Assembly: GCA_942492795.1 (NCBI GenBank)
Contig: OW818639.1
Span: forward strand, 1,302,001 to 1,366,000
Length of the DNA: 64,000 bases
Reading direction: 5' to 3'
Origin: RGIG3178 sp942492795
Lineage (GTDB): Bacteria; Bacillota; Clostridia; Christensenellales; QAND01
Each line of letters opens with the position of its first letter. Positions within the stretch are counted from its first letter, which is position 1. Shown here one piece after another: positions 43,885 through 52,159 of the stretch. Below the pieces are notes generated by a model. It saw only the letters and a program-made list of their open reading frames with translations. It ran no database searches and was not told the DNA's origin. The translations under genes were made by a program, and so were the position numbers.

Positions 43885-43999
43885 ACATCCGGAGTTGAAA
43901 CCCGAAGACGGGAAATGCAGCGAAAAGCAGATCCAAGAGTGCCACGGCGACGTGACGGAACACGCGTGCGAATGCGGCTGTGACTGCGAGAAGGAATAA
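43865..43999 (+). CDS. 44-residue Cys/His-rich small protein
   Basis: Starts ATG 43865 (GGAGGG upstream) inside the end of the ArsR gene, which it overlaps by 20 bases. It has eight cysteines and five histidines in 44 residues, starting MNHCHCEH and ending CECGCDCEKE. No family is known to me; composition is that of a metallothionein-like or metal-handing peptide. Conservation of the strong ribosome site and position between a metal regulator and a permease argue that it is made. Confidence 0.65.
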   Translation: MNHCHCEHPELKPEDGKCSEKQIQECHGDVTEHACECGCDCEKE

Positions 44000-44010
44000 A
44001 GTTGCACAAG

Positions 44011-44050
44011 GAGCAATTCCCGAATCCTCCTCCTTCGGAATTGCTCATAT
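44011..44050 (+). terminator. hairpin between small protein and permease genes
   Basis: GAGCAATTCC (44011-44020) pairs with GGAATTGCTC (44037-44046), followed by ATATTTAAA. The weak T run suggests partial termination within the operon. Confidence 0.45.
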
Positions 44051-44120
44051 TTAAAGCGGAACTTCAGCCAATGCGGCCCAACGGGAAACGTATTGAGTTT
44101 GTTTGAAAGGAAATTCTCCG

Positions 44121-44606
44121 ATGGATATATTCAACATTCTGTTGTATGCGGCGGCAGCGTCGTTTTTGCTGATCTCCTTTGTCAAGGACAAGGCAAAGAC
44201 AAAAATGGCGCTAAAGCGCGCGTGGAAGTCGTTCGAAAACATATTGCCCCAATTTCTCTCGGTTCTGGTTATCATCGGGATCGTGCTTTCGGTCCTTAAC
44301 GCGCAGACGATTTCACTGCTGATCGGTAAAAACTCCGGCTTTGTCGGCGTGATCGTACTTGCAATAATCGGAGCCATCACACTGATACCCGGGTTTATCG
44401 CCTTCCCGCTTGCAGCATCGCTGCTTGCAAACGGTGCGGGCTACATGCAGTTGGCGGCGTTCATATCCACCCTGATGATGGTTGGAATTGTGACTATGCC
44501 GCTTGAAATCAAATTCTTTGGCAAAAAAGCGGCTATCTTGCGAAACGGATTGGCATTTTTGTTTTCCTTCGCAATCGCCGGGATCATAGGGGTGGTACTG
44601 GGATGA
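44121..44606 (+). CDS. half permease, ArsP/DUF318-like (N-terminal half)
   Basis: 161 residues, about five helices. WKSFENILPQFLSVLVIIGIVLSV and LIPGFIAFPLAASLLANGAG resemble the PF03773 permease family, which includes the methylarsenite exporter ArsP. One chain normally holds both halves (about 320-350 residues); here they are two genes overlapping in ATGA. ATG 44121 after AAGGAAATTC. Confidence 0.72.
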   Translation: MDIFNILLYAAAASFLLISFVKDKAKTKMALKRAWKSFENILPQFLSVLVIIGIVLSVLNAQTISLLIGKNSGFVGVIVLAIIGAITLIPGFIAFPLAASLLANGAGYMQLAAFISTLMMVGIVTMPLEIKFFGKKAAILRNGLAFLFSFAIAGIIGVVLG

Positions 44607-45142
44607 AAAAAATACTGAAGCGATACGCAATTTTTATCATACTGCTATTGATCAACGTCGCGATCATCGTGTTTTACCCGGCAACGGGCATCAAGGCTTT
44701 TCAGATAACGGGGAAAAACGCGCTGGAGATGCTCTCCATCCTGCCCGCCGTATTCATTTTGCTGGGTCTTCTTGACGTCTGGGTAAAAAAGGAGACGATG
44801 ATCAAATTGATGGGCGAAAAATCAAAGCTGCTCGGCATCGCGATCGCATTCGTGCTGGGTTCCGCCGCGGCAGGTCCTCTGTATGCCGCATTTCCGGTCG
44901 CAGCGATGCTGATGAAAAAAGGAAGCAAATACTCCAATGTTCTGATCTTCCTGGGCGCATGGTCGACAACCAAAATCCCGATGATGCTCTTTGAGGCGTC
45001 CTCCATGGGCCTGACGTTTATGCTGCTGCGCTTCGCCATCAATATTCCGGTGATATTCGCCATCGCCTACATCACCGAAAAAGTCATGAAAAAGGAAGAA
45101 ATTGAGCAGATCTATCTGCAAGCGGAAAAGATGACGCAGTAA
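44603..45142 (+). CDS. half permease, ArsP/DUF318-like (C-terminal half)
   Basis: 179 residues, five helices: SILPAVFILLGLLDVWVKKETMIKLMG and LGSAAAGPLYAAFPVAAMLMKKGSKYSNVLIFLGAWSTTKIPMM, the second family signature. Cytosolic Lys/Glu tail. Overlap with the first half by 4 bases ensures equal synthesis, so a heterodimeric carrier for an arsenical or another soft metal is the best guess. Confidence 0.74.
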   Translation: MKKILKRYAIFIILLLINVAIIVFYPATGIKAFQITGKNALEMLSILPAVFILLGLLDVWVKKETMIKLMGEKSKLLGIAIAFVLGSAAAGPLYAAFPVAAMLMKKGSKYSNVLIFLGAWSTTKIPMMLFEASSMGLTFMLLRFAINIPVIFAIAYITEKVMKKEEIEQIYLQAEKMTQ

Positions 45143-45258
45143 CGGCAGCTCTTTAGCAGATTAAGGCATTGGCATACCGGACTCAACGCAGCGAAGCCGA
45201 TGGGGTGCCGCTTCGATTTGTATAGCGGCGCTCCCGGGGAACAAGGTTGGAGGATCTA

Positions 45259-47526
45259 ATGAAAATCGCAGTTGCATGTGATGGCATGAAGGTGACCGAG
45301 CGTTTCGGCCAATGTGAAGCTTTTCAAATCTTTGAATCGCAAAACAACCAAATATACAAGAGCAGCTCTGTGCCGAATCCAGGCAATCAGGCAGGGTTTT
45401 TACCCGAACTCATCAACAAGATGGGCGTTAATGTCCTTATTTCCGGCGGTGTAGGCGGCAGGGCAATGGACTATTTCAATGAAAAGGGCATTGCAGTCGT
45501 CAATACAACCGGGGATGCAACATCGGCAGTAAACGCTTACCTGAAGGATAAGTCTCAATCCTCCGGCACCACCGGCAACGACCAACCCACTCAAAAGTCC
45601 GGCACGGGCAACGGAAAACCGGATCAACGCAATGGTGCGGGAACCGGTATACCCGGCAGTTCGCCCGGCACAGGGAACGGAAATCCGGGTTCAACACCCG
45701 GTATGGGAAGCGGAAGACCGGGGCAGCCGCCTATGCCAAAAGGCGGAGTGCTGAAGATCCTGGGACGGCTTATGAAATACATGCGCGCCTATCGCGGCAC
45801 TGTGTTCCTGTTAAGCTTCGGAATTTTGCTGTCAACACTTTTAAGCCTGCTTCCTCCTTCGCTTGTAAGACTTGCTTTGGACAGCTATCTCGTTCCGGCG
45901 AAAATACAAGCGCTATGGCTCATTGCCGCTTCCATTGTCGGTGCCGCTGTTTTGCAGGGAACGCTTGATTTTGTCACGAGATACATTGCCGGATCCCGCG
46001 GTCAGCGTATCATTTACACCATTCGCCAGGACGTATACCGGCATTTGTTGCATCAATCCTTTTCCTATTTCGATCAGGCAAGAATCGGTGATGTTATGGC
46101 AAGGATAACCGAGGATGCGCAGACGCTGCAAGCGTTCTTCGACAGCGCCCTTGTGTACATCATCAGCCACAGCCTGTTTTTATTGGGCATTCTCGCAGTG
46201 ATGTTCTCGTGGAACATCAAGCTGGCGCTGCTTTACGTCTGCATCCTACCCTTTATCGTTCACGGCATGACACGCTATACGTCCCGCGTGCAGCCGGCGT
46301 ACCGCAGAATCAGGCGCAGCCTAGGACAACTGACCATGCATTTGCAAGAACAGCTGCAAGGTATTCAACTAATCAAACTGTTCGGGCGGGAACAATACGC
46401 AAACCAGCAGTTTGGCCGCATGAACGAGCAATACAAAAATGCCAACGTTCAGGCAGGCCGCATAACTTCGCTTTGGATGCCGTATGTTTTTGTCATCATG
46501 GGGCTGGCAACGGGGGCTTTGATGTGGTATGGAGGCAGGGAGGTCATTGCGGGCACCATCACGCTTGGCACTCTCGTCGGCTTTTCCACGTATATCGGCA
46601 TGATGATGCGTCCGATCCGCCAGACCGGCATGCTCTTGAGCCAGGCTATCAATGCGGCGGCATCCGCTGAACGGATATTCGAAGTGCTGGATGCAAAGCC
46701 TGAAGTAAAGGATGCGCCAGGTGCTGTGGATATGCCGCAGGCAAAGGGCGATATTCGGTTTGAGAACATCAATTTCTCGTATGACAAGCAATCACCTGTG
46801 TTACAAAACATTAATTTTTCGGTCCAACAGGGTGAAACAATCGCACTCGTGGGTCCGACTGGTGCAGGGAAAACCACGTTGGTACATCTCTTGCCGAGAT
46901 TTTATGAAGCGGACAGCGGGACAATCTATATAGACGGCACCGATTATAAGCGCTATACGGTGAACAGTCTTCGAAAGAATATTGGCATTGTTTTGCAGCA
47001 AACATATTTGTTCAACACATCGGTGGGCGACAACATCGCAATGGGTAAAGAGGGCGCAACCTTCGAGCAGATAAGGCAAGCGGCCAAGAGCGCACAGATC
47101 GATGACTTCATCACGGGGCTGCCAAACGGATATGACACGTTGGTTGGAGAAAGAGGCGTTATGCTTTCGGGCGGTCAACGCCAGCGCGTCAACATCGCAC
47201 GTACGCTTTTGATGAACCCACGCATCCTGATCATGGATGAACCGACGTCCGGCGTGGATGCAAAGACGGACGAAGGCATCCAGACAGCCATCGATACCCT
47301 AAGCCAGGGACGCACCGTTTTTATCATCGCACACCGTTTGTGGACGCTTAAAAATGCGGACAAGATCCTGGTGTTGCGAAACGGGAGCATCGAACAATTC
47401 GGGACGCATGAAGAACTGTTACAACAGGACGGTTTGTATCATGAGCTGTACGCCATGCAAATGTCGGGTGAATCGGGCGGCTTATCACCGGAGGATATGC
47501 AACAGGAACAGGAGGGGAACCGGTAA
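45259..47526 (+). CDS. ABC exporter half with N-terminal NifX-like cofactor-binding domain
   Basis: 755 residues. Residues 1-100 (MKIAVACDGMKVTERFGQC, LISGGVGGRAMDYFNEKGI) form a dinitrogenase FeMo-cofactor-type domain. A 60-residue Gly/Pro/Asn/Thr linker of GTGNG-like repeats follows. The rest is a normal type IV ABC exporter half: six helices, then Walker A GPTGAGKTT, signature LSGGQRQRVNIAR, Walker B ILIMDEPTSG and H-loop IIAHRLW. ATG 45259 has GGAGG 5 bases upstream; no good site exists before the exporter part alone. The gene shares one base with its partner at 47526. The fusion is unusual; a metal, cofactor or peptide cargo is conjecture. Confidence 0.85.
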   Translation: MKIAVACDGMKVTERFGQCEAFQIFESQNNQIYKSSSVPNPGNQAGFLPELINKMGVNVLISGGVGGRAMDYFNEKGIAVVNTTGDATSAVNAYLKDKSQSSGTTGNDQPTQKSGTGNGKPDQRNGAGTGIPGSSPGTGNGNPGSTPGMGSGRPGQPPMPKGGVLKILGRLMKYMRAYRGTVFLLSFGILLSTLLSLLPPSLVRLALDSYLVPAKIQALWLIAASIVGAAVLQGTLDFVTRYIAGSRGQRIIYTIRQDVYRHLLHQSFSYFDQARIGDVMARITEDAQTLQAFFDSALVYIISHSLFLLGILAVMFSWNIKLALLYVCILPFIVHGMTRYTSRVQPAYRRIRRSLGQLTMHLQEQLQGIQLIKLFGREQYANQQFGRMNEQYKNANVQAGRITSLWMPYVFVIMGLATGALMWYGGREVIAGTITLGTLVGFSTYIGMMMRPIRQTGMLLSQAINAAASAERIFEVLDAKPEVKDAPGAVDMPQAKGDIRFENINFSYDKQSPVLQNINFSVQQGETIALVGPTGAGKTTLVHLLPRFYEADSGTIYIDGTDYKRYTVNSLRKNIGIVLQQTYLFNTSVGDNIAMGKEGATFEQIRQAAKSAQIDDFITGLPNGYDTLVGERGVMLSGGQRQRVNIARTLLMNPRILIMDEPTSGVDAKTDEGIQTAIDTLSQGRTVFIIAHRLWTLKNADKILVLRNGSIEQFGTHEELLQQDGLYHELYAMQMSGESGGLSPEDMQQEQEGNR

Positions 47527-49322
47527 TGCAACAGGGTATGATGGCTGGCATGAACCAGCAAGAGACTGAAACCAAGAAGCTCAAGGATATAGACAAACAG
47601 GTATTCCGCCTCTTTTTTGCGGCGCTTCGGCCATACAAAAATACGCTGCGGCTGGCTATGGGCGCGGCGATGCTCGTCGCAGCCGCCAACATTGCAGCAC
47701 CTGCGTTGACAGCGTGGGCAATCGACGGTTTCATCATCCCCAAAAACGCTCCGGGGCTTACCCTGGTGCTTTTGGGCTATTTGCTTGTTTACGGGGTATA
47801 TTGGGCGGCTTCTTATATAAGTTCGTATCTGACGATAAAGATAGGCCAGAACCTCGTAGCCGATGTACGCAAAAAACTGTTCCATCACATCAGTACGCTG
47901 TCGATGGATTACTTCAGCAAAAGTAAGACGGGCGATATCGTTTCGAGGCTTAGCGGTGATGTAAACACGCTGGCTGAATTCGTATCATCCGGATTGGTCA
48001 ATCTGGCAGGTGACATCGCGACACTCGTCGGCATCATCACGGTGATGTTTGTTCTGCACCCGGGACTTGCGGCGGTAGTGGTTATAACAGTTCCGCTGAT
48101 ATTGCTCGGTACATCCCTGTTGGGCCGTCATATGCGAAAGGCGTACAGCGATGTACGGCAAATAACCGCCAATCTCAACGCGGGTGTCGAGGATAATCTG
48201 TCCGGCATCCGGGTGGTGCAGGCTTCATCGCGCCAAAGCGACAACGCTCGAACCTTCGAAAAACTGAATAGGGAGACGATGAAAGCCAACACGAAAGCCA
48301 TCCTGATCACGGCATTGTTCTTTCCGTTCATGTCGATCTCCGGTGCTTTGGGCACGGCACTCGTCGTTATGAGCGGCAGCATGATGATTGCTGCCGGCAG
48401 CGCCACAGTCGGCCTTCTTACGGCCTTTTTGGGGTATACAAACAGATTTTTCATACCGCTGCGGGATTTAAGCCAAATCTACAATACATACCAAACCGCA
48501 GCCGCATCCTCAGAGCGTATCCAGCAAACGCTGGATATTCGCCCTACCGTGCTGCCGCCCAAAACCCCCATAGATCTTTCGGCGAGCGGGAATCTTGATG
48601 TTGAATTCCGCGATGTGTCCTTTGCATATGAACCAAAACGAAAAGTGATCGACAGCATGAATCTTATCATTCCCGCAGGGCAGACGATTGCCATCGTCGG
48701 CCCAACGGGTGCAGGCAAATCCACCGTCGTCAAGTTGTTGTCAAGACTCTACGATGTGGACGCCGGTGCTGTTACCATCGGTGGTGTTGACGTTCGGGAT
48801 ATCGGGTTTGGAGACCTGCGCGAAGCGGTGATGGTGGTCCCGCAAGAAGTGTTTTTGTTCGCGGGGACCATCATGGAGAATATCAGATACGGCAAAATCG
48901 AGGCAACCGACGAGCAGGTTAAAGCGGCGGCAAAAAAAGCCTGTACCAATACCTTTATTGAAAAACTGCCGAATGGCTATGAAACACAGGTGGGCGAAGG
49001 CGGCGCAATGCTTTCAGGCGGGCAGCGCCAGCTCATTGCCTTTGCAAGGGCTGTTCTGGCGGACCGTCCTATCCTGATTCTGGACGAAGCGACCTCCAGC
49101 GTTGATGCAGCCACCGAAGATTTGATCAAAGAGGCGCTGGACAATCTGATTAAAGGCCGTACAACCTTGATGATCGCACACCGTTTTACGACACTGCAGA
49201 AGGCTCAGCGAACGGTCGTTATGGAGAGCGGGCAAATCGTTGGATTCGACACGCATGAAAACCTTATGAAAACCTGCACGCTTTACCGTGAATTGTATGA
49301 AAAGCAGAGGGTGCATGTCTGA
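47526..49322 (+). CDS. ABC exporter half (partner subunit)
   Basis: 598 residues: six helices (about 35-340), then Walker A GPTGAGKST, signature LSGGQRQLIAFAR, Walker B ILILDEATSSVD and H-loop MIAHRFTT. It overlaps the NifX-ABC gene by one base (TAATG), so the two form a heterodimeric exporter of the YheH/YheI or YfiB/YfiC type. Walker B Glu is present here (DEAT); the partner's DEPT also keeps Glu. Substrate unknown. Confidence 0.88.
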   Translation: MQQGMMAGMNQQETETKKLKDIDKQVFRLFFAALRPYKNTLRLAMGAAMLVAAANIAAPALTAWAIDGFIIPKNAPGLTLVLLGYLLVYGVYWAASYISSYLTIKIGQNLVADVRKKLFHHISTLSMDYFSKSKTGDIVSRLSGDVNTLAEFVSSGLVNLAGDIATLVGIITVMFVLHPGLAAVVVITVPLILLGTSLLGRHMRKAYSDVRQITANLNAGVEDNLSGIRVVQASSRQSDNARTFEKLNRETMKANTKAILITALFFPFMSISGALGTALVVMSGSMMIAAGSATVGLLTAFLGYTNRFFIPLRDLSQIYNTYQTAAASSERIQQTLDIRPTVLPPKTPIDLSASGNLDVEFRDVSFAYEPKRKVIDSMNLIIPAGQTIAIVGPTGAGKSTVVKLLSRLYDVDAGAVTIGGVDVRDIGFGDLREAVMVVPQEVFLFAGTIMENIRYGKIEATDEQVKAAAKKACTNTFIEKLPNGYETQVGEGGAMLSGGQRQLIAFARAVLADRPILILDEATSSVDAATEDLIKEALDNLIKGRTTLMIAHRFTTLQKAQRTVVMESGQIVGFDTHENLMKTCTLYRELYEKQRVHV

Positions 49323-49430
49323 ATCCCCCAATGCAAAATGTCCTTTGATGCAAAAGCGTCGCAGCGGCTGGATTTTTAAAGATCGATGCGTTATCATCAG
49401 GAAAAGAATCTTTATGCGAGGAGTATGCCG

Positions 49431-49868
49431 ATGCAAACTGGTAGTATTTACGCCATCTCCATCAGCCCGCAGAGAGGGCAATTGAAAAAGGAGATCGGTA
49501 AAGCGAATGTTGTCGAAAATTTCGGCATTGAGAACGACGGCCACGCGGGCGACTGGGGCAGGCAGGTCACATGCCTGAGCCGGGACAGCGTTTTAAAATC
49601 AAACCGGGAAAATCACCTGAATATGGGACCGGGAGATTTTGCGGAGAACATTCTGATCGACGGACTGGATTTTTCGGTTATCACGGTCGGAAGCAAACTA
49701 AAACTGGGACGGGATGTCATTCTGGAGGTGACCCAGATCGGAAAAGAGGATCATCCAAGCATCGTCACGAAAACGTTCGGCGTGAGCCTCTTGCCAAGCG
49801 AAGGCTTGTTCTTAAAAGTCAACCAGGGCGGGGAAATTCAAAAAGGCGATCCTGTGGAAATACTGTAA
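49431..49868 (+). CDS. MOSC-domain protein
   Basis: 145 residues. The MOSC fold (GIENDGHAGDWGRQVTCLS, MGPGDFAENILIDGLD, VGSKLKLGRDVILEVTQIGKEDHP) handles sulfur or Mo-cofactor chemistry in related proteins. The Cys in VTCLS may correspond to a conserved Cys. The chosen ATG 49431 has AGGAG 7 bases upstream. It lies about 110 bases after the exporter genes with its own terminator following, and may be read with them. Its presence adds to the Mo/W theme. Confidence 0.82.
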   Translation: MQTGSIYAISISPQRGQLKKEIGKANVVENFGIENDGHAGDWGRQVTCLSRDSVLKSNRENHLNMGPGDFAENILIDGLDFSVITVGSKLKLGRDVILEVTQIGKEDHPSIVTKTFGVSLLPSEGLFLKVNQGGEIQKGDPVEIL

Positions 49869-49875
49869 CGCATTC

Positions 49876-49901
49876 AAAAGGGGGCGACCCCTTTTTTTGT
49901 T
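49876..49901 (+). terminator. terminator after the MOSC gene
   Basis: AAAAGGGG-GCGA-CCCCTTTT plus further T residues. Confidence 0.85.
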
Positions 49902-49915
49902 TGCCAAATCGCCGA

Positions 49916-49944
49916 TTGATAAATCCCGTACCATTCTATATAAT
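49916..49944 (+). promoter_or_regulatory. promoter of the toroid-protein gene
   Basis: TTGATA (49916-49921), 17 bases, TATAAT (49939-49944). Confidence 0.65.
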
Positions 49945-50055
49945 TCAAGGGAACCACTGCGTTTTGCGTTTTATACCCTGTGACCCGAACGGCAGGATTT
50001 GCACACGATCCAAAGATCCGGCAAAAAAGCCGTTTGAACCGGAGGTGAATGCGCG

Positions 50056-51081
50056 ATGGAAAACTGGAAAACTTGGCTTAAACAAGACCCCACCGATTTG
50101 ATGCTTCAAGAGGACAACCCGTCTGTGCGCTATTATGCGTTGAAGGATATCCTCGATTTGCCTGAAGAGGACGCGAGGGTACAGTCGGCCAAGGAAGCGA
50201 TCATGAACCAAGGCCTCGTCCCGGAGATACTCTCGTTGCAGCGTGATCCTGCGTATCTGAAAACCTTTCCCCAATTCTATACGTATAAATACAAGGGGCT
50301 CGTCTGGACGCTGATCGTGCTCGCGGAACTGGGCGCATCGCCCAATGAGCAGATTCAAGAGCAGTGCGAGTATATTCTTAACAACGCACAGGAACGCGAA
50401 GACGGCGGCTTTTCGATGCATGAGGCAATGAAGTCGGGTGGCGGCAGAAAAACCGAGGTCATACCGTGCCTGTCGGGGAATATGGTCTGGAGCCTGATAC
50501 GCTTCGGATATCTCGACGATCCAAGGCTGCAAAAGGGCATCGACTGGCTTTTAAGGTTTATGCGGTTGAACGACGGCGAGGAAATTGACCCGCAAGTTAT
50601 GCCCTATAATCGTTATGAAATGTGCTGGGGCAAGCATACGTGCCATATGGGTGTTGTCAAGACGCTCAAAGCGCTCAGCGCAATTCCTCCCGAGGCCAGG
50701 AGCGCCGAATGCCGTGCACTGATACAAAGGGCAGCCGAGTTTCTGCTGATACACCACATCTATAAACAAAGCCACAACCTGAAAAAGACGTCCAAACCCG
50801 GCTGGCTGAAGTTCGGATTTCCACTGATGTACCAGACGGATGTGCTGGAAATATTGGATATATTAACCGGGCTCGGCATAAAGGACAGCCGCATGGACGA
50901 AGCGCTGCGCATTGTGCTATCCAAACAGGATGGCATGGGCCGGTGGAAAACAGAGAATACCTACAACAACGACCGGCTTCTCATTCCGATGGAGCAAAAG
51001 GATGAACAGAGCAAATGGCTTACGCTTCGCGCTTTGAGGGTAATAAAGAGGGTTCAGTCCGGCAATCAATCGCTTTTTTAA
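50056..51081 (+). CDS. second alpha/alpha-toroid (prenyltransferase-like repeat) protein
   Basis: 341 residues of repeated helix pairs: YKGLVWTLIVLAELGAS, CLSGNMVWSLIRFGYLDDP, CWGKHTCHMGVVKTLKALSAI, LMYQTDVLEILDILTGLGI, each closed by a QD-x-G-like turn (SKQDGMGRWKTE). Members of this group are found in many Firmicutes, sometimes misnamed as nitrogen fixation proteins; no catalytic Asp motif is seen. GGAGG precedes the ATG by about 10 bases. Distant relative of the product of 36165-36998. Confidence 0.72.
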   Translation: MENWKTWLKQDPTDLMLQEDNPSVRYYALKDILDLPEEDARVQSAKEAIMNQGLVPEILSLQRDPAYLKTFPQFYTYKYKGLVWTLIVLAELGASPNEQIQEQCEYILNNAQEREDGGFSMHEAMKSGGGRKTEVIPCLSGNMVWSLIRFGYLDDPRLQKGIDWLLRFMRLNDGEEIDPQVMPYNRYEMCWGKHTCHMGVVKTLKALSAIPPEARSAECRALIQRAAEFLLIHHIYKQSHNLKKTSKPGWLKFGFPLMYQTDVLEILDILTGLGIKDSRMDEALRIVLSKQDGMGRWKTENTYNNDRLLIPMEQKDEQSKWLTLRALRVIKRVQSGNQSLF

Positions 51082-51105
51082 GCAGTGATGTAAAGGAGCC
51101 TTTAT

Positions 51106-51597
51106 ATGGGAACGCTGGTAATGACGCGGCTGGACGCGCGGATGATCCACGGCCAGGTCGTGGTGGGGTGGATACGGCTCACACAGCCGACGCATATCCT
51201 CATCATCGACGATGTGATCGTCAAGGATCCGTTTATGACGCAGGTTCTTTTGCTGGCAACGCCGCCGCTTCGCAAACTGCGCGTCATCAGCACCCAAACG
51301 GCAGCCGAAGAATGGCAGAAAGACCAATTCGGCGAAGGGAAGTTCTTCGCGTTGTTCCAGAACGTACGCTGCGCACGCGACGCGTATATGGCGGGGTTTA
51401 CGTTTCCGAATCTTCTGATCGGCAACATCGGGATGGCGCCGGGCAAGATCAACGTGCACGGATCGATCTCGATGGACGTGAACGAAGCGAAGCTGTTGCA
51501 GGAGTTGACCCAAAACGGCTGTGACGTGGTGCTTCAGGCCGGGGGGCGCGAGGTACGTTCGGAGGATATCCGCAAGAAGTATTTTCCGAATGTTTAG
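51106..51597 (+). CDS. PTS mannose/sorbose-family EIIB component
   Basis: 163 residues. TRLDARMIHGQVVVGW carries the phosphorylated His (His15) typical of the mannose-family IIB, followed by IIDDVIVKDPFMTQVLLLATPP and GNIGMAPGKINVHGSISMD. It passes phosphate from EIIA to the sugar. No EIIA is near; two EIIC-EIID fusions stand 7-9 kb downstream on the same strand and may be its partners. AAAGGAG before the ATG. Confidence 0.9.
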   Translation: MGTLVMTRLDARMIHGQVVVGWIRLTQPTHILIIDDVIVKDPFMTQVLLLATPPLRKLRVISTQTAAEEWQKDQFGEGKFFALFQNVRCARDAYMAGFTFPNLLIGNIGMAPGKINVHGSISMDVNEAKLLQELTQNGCDVVLQAGGREVRSEDIRKKYFPNV

Positions 51598-51610
51598 CGA
51601 CCTGTTGTTG

Positions 51611-51820
51611 CTTTTCAATAAACAGGTTCAATGATCCACTCGTACCCGACAGGATACCGCCCGACAAGCGGGCGGCTAAAGAATCGGATGCGACCGCGCT
51701 CTGTAAGCGATAAAGGGAGCAGGAGATTCTGAAAGCATTAGGCGTGTGCAAACGGCAGTGAAGCACAAGCCAATGCCTTTCAGAGTTGTCTAAATTGCTT
51801 CGCAATAAACAGGTTCAATA
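51611..51820. repeat. tRNA-Arg-tail repeat, copy A
   Basis: A 41-base block at 51642-51682 is identical to 52948-52988. It begins GTACCCGACAGGAT, the 3' end of the nearby tRNA-Arg gene, and continues into a CCGCCCG/CGGGCGG hairpin. The unit ends TTGCTTCGCAATAAACAGGTTCA (about 51795-51817), also found in copy B (53000-53022) and, slightly changed, before the unit at 51609-51631. The middle (51692-51785) resembles 34551-34642. Confidence 0.75.
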
Positions 51821-51834
51821 ATTCCCTCGGGTGT

Positions 51835-51877
51835 AGCAAGAAAAAGGACTGCCTTAATGGCAGTCCTTTTTCTTGCT
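51835..51877. terminator. strong bidirectional terminator
   Basis: Nineteen-base perfect arms, AGCAAGAAAAAGGACTGCC and its complement, around TTAAT. It separates the EIIB side from the orphan gene. Confidence 0.85.
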
Positions 51878-51910
51878 TAATGTTGACAAAAGAGATGCAT
51901 GTTCACTCAA

Positions 51911-52010
51911 CGCCGCCGAAGGCGGCGATCGCAAAAAAACGGTAGGGACGTAGCGGACGAGTAGGCGACTTGTTTACAAGCCGCCCGACCGCAGGCGCTT
52001 GGTTTTTTGC
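51911..52010. repeat. long inverted-arm structure, possible small mobile repeat
   Basis: GCAAAAAA (51931-51938) and TTTTTTGC (52003-52010) bracket GC-rich inner inverted repeats at 51964-51985. Shape suggests a folded RNA or a MITE-like insertion; no target duplication is clear. Confidence 0.4.
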
Positions 52011-52159
52011 GGAAGAGGAGCGGTGACGGAGCACGAAAAAACTGCCATTTTTTGATGACTGTTTTTAAATTTGGTCCGAGTGATATTATAGGACTTGGCA
52101 AAAGTAAGTAATATCAATGGTTTGCAGGCAATCGCAACCAGTATATACAAGAACTCAAT

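Larger units (their letters stand above)
51598..52159. other. gene-free accessory stretch with repeats
   Basis: Holds repeat copy A (51611-51820), a strong terminator (51835-51877) and a further structured patch (51911-52010: CGCCGCC/GGCGGCG hairpin and GCAAAAAA...TTTTTTGC long-range arms around GGCG-CTTGT/ACAAG-CGCC). No gene. Confidence 0.6.
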
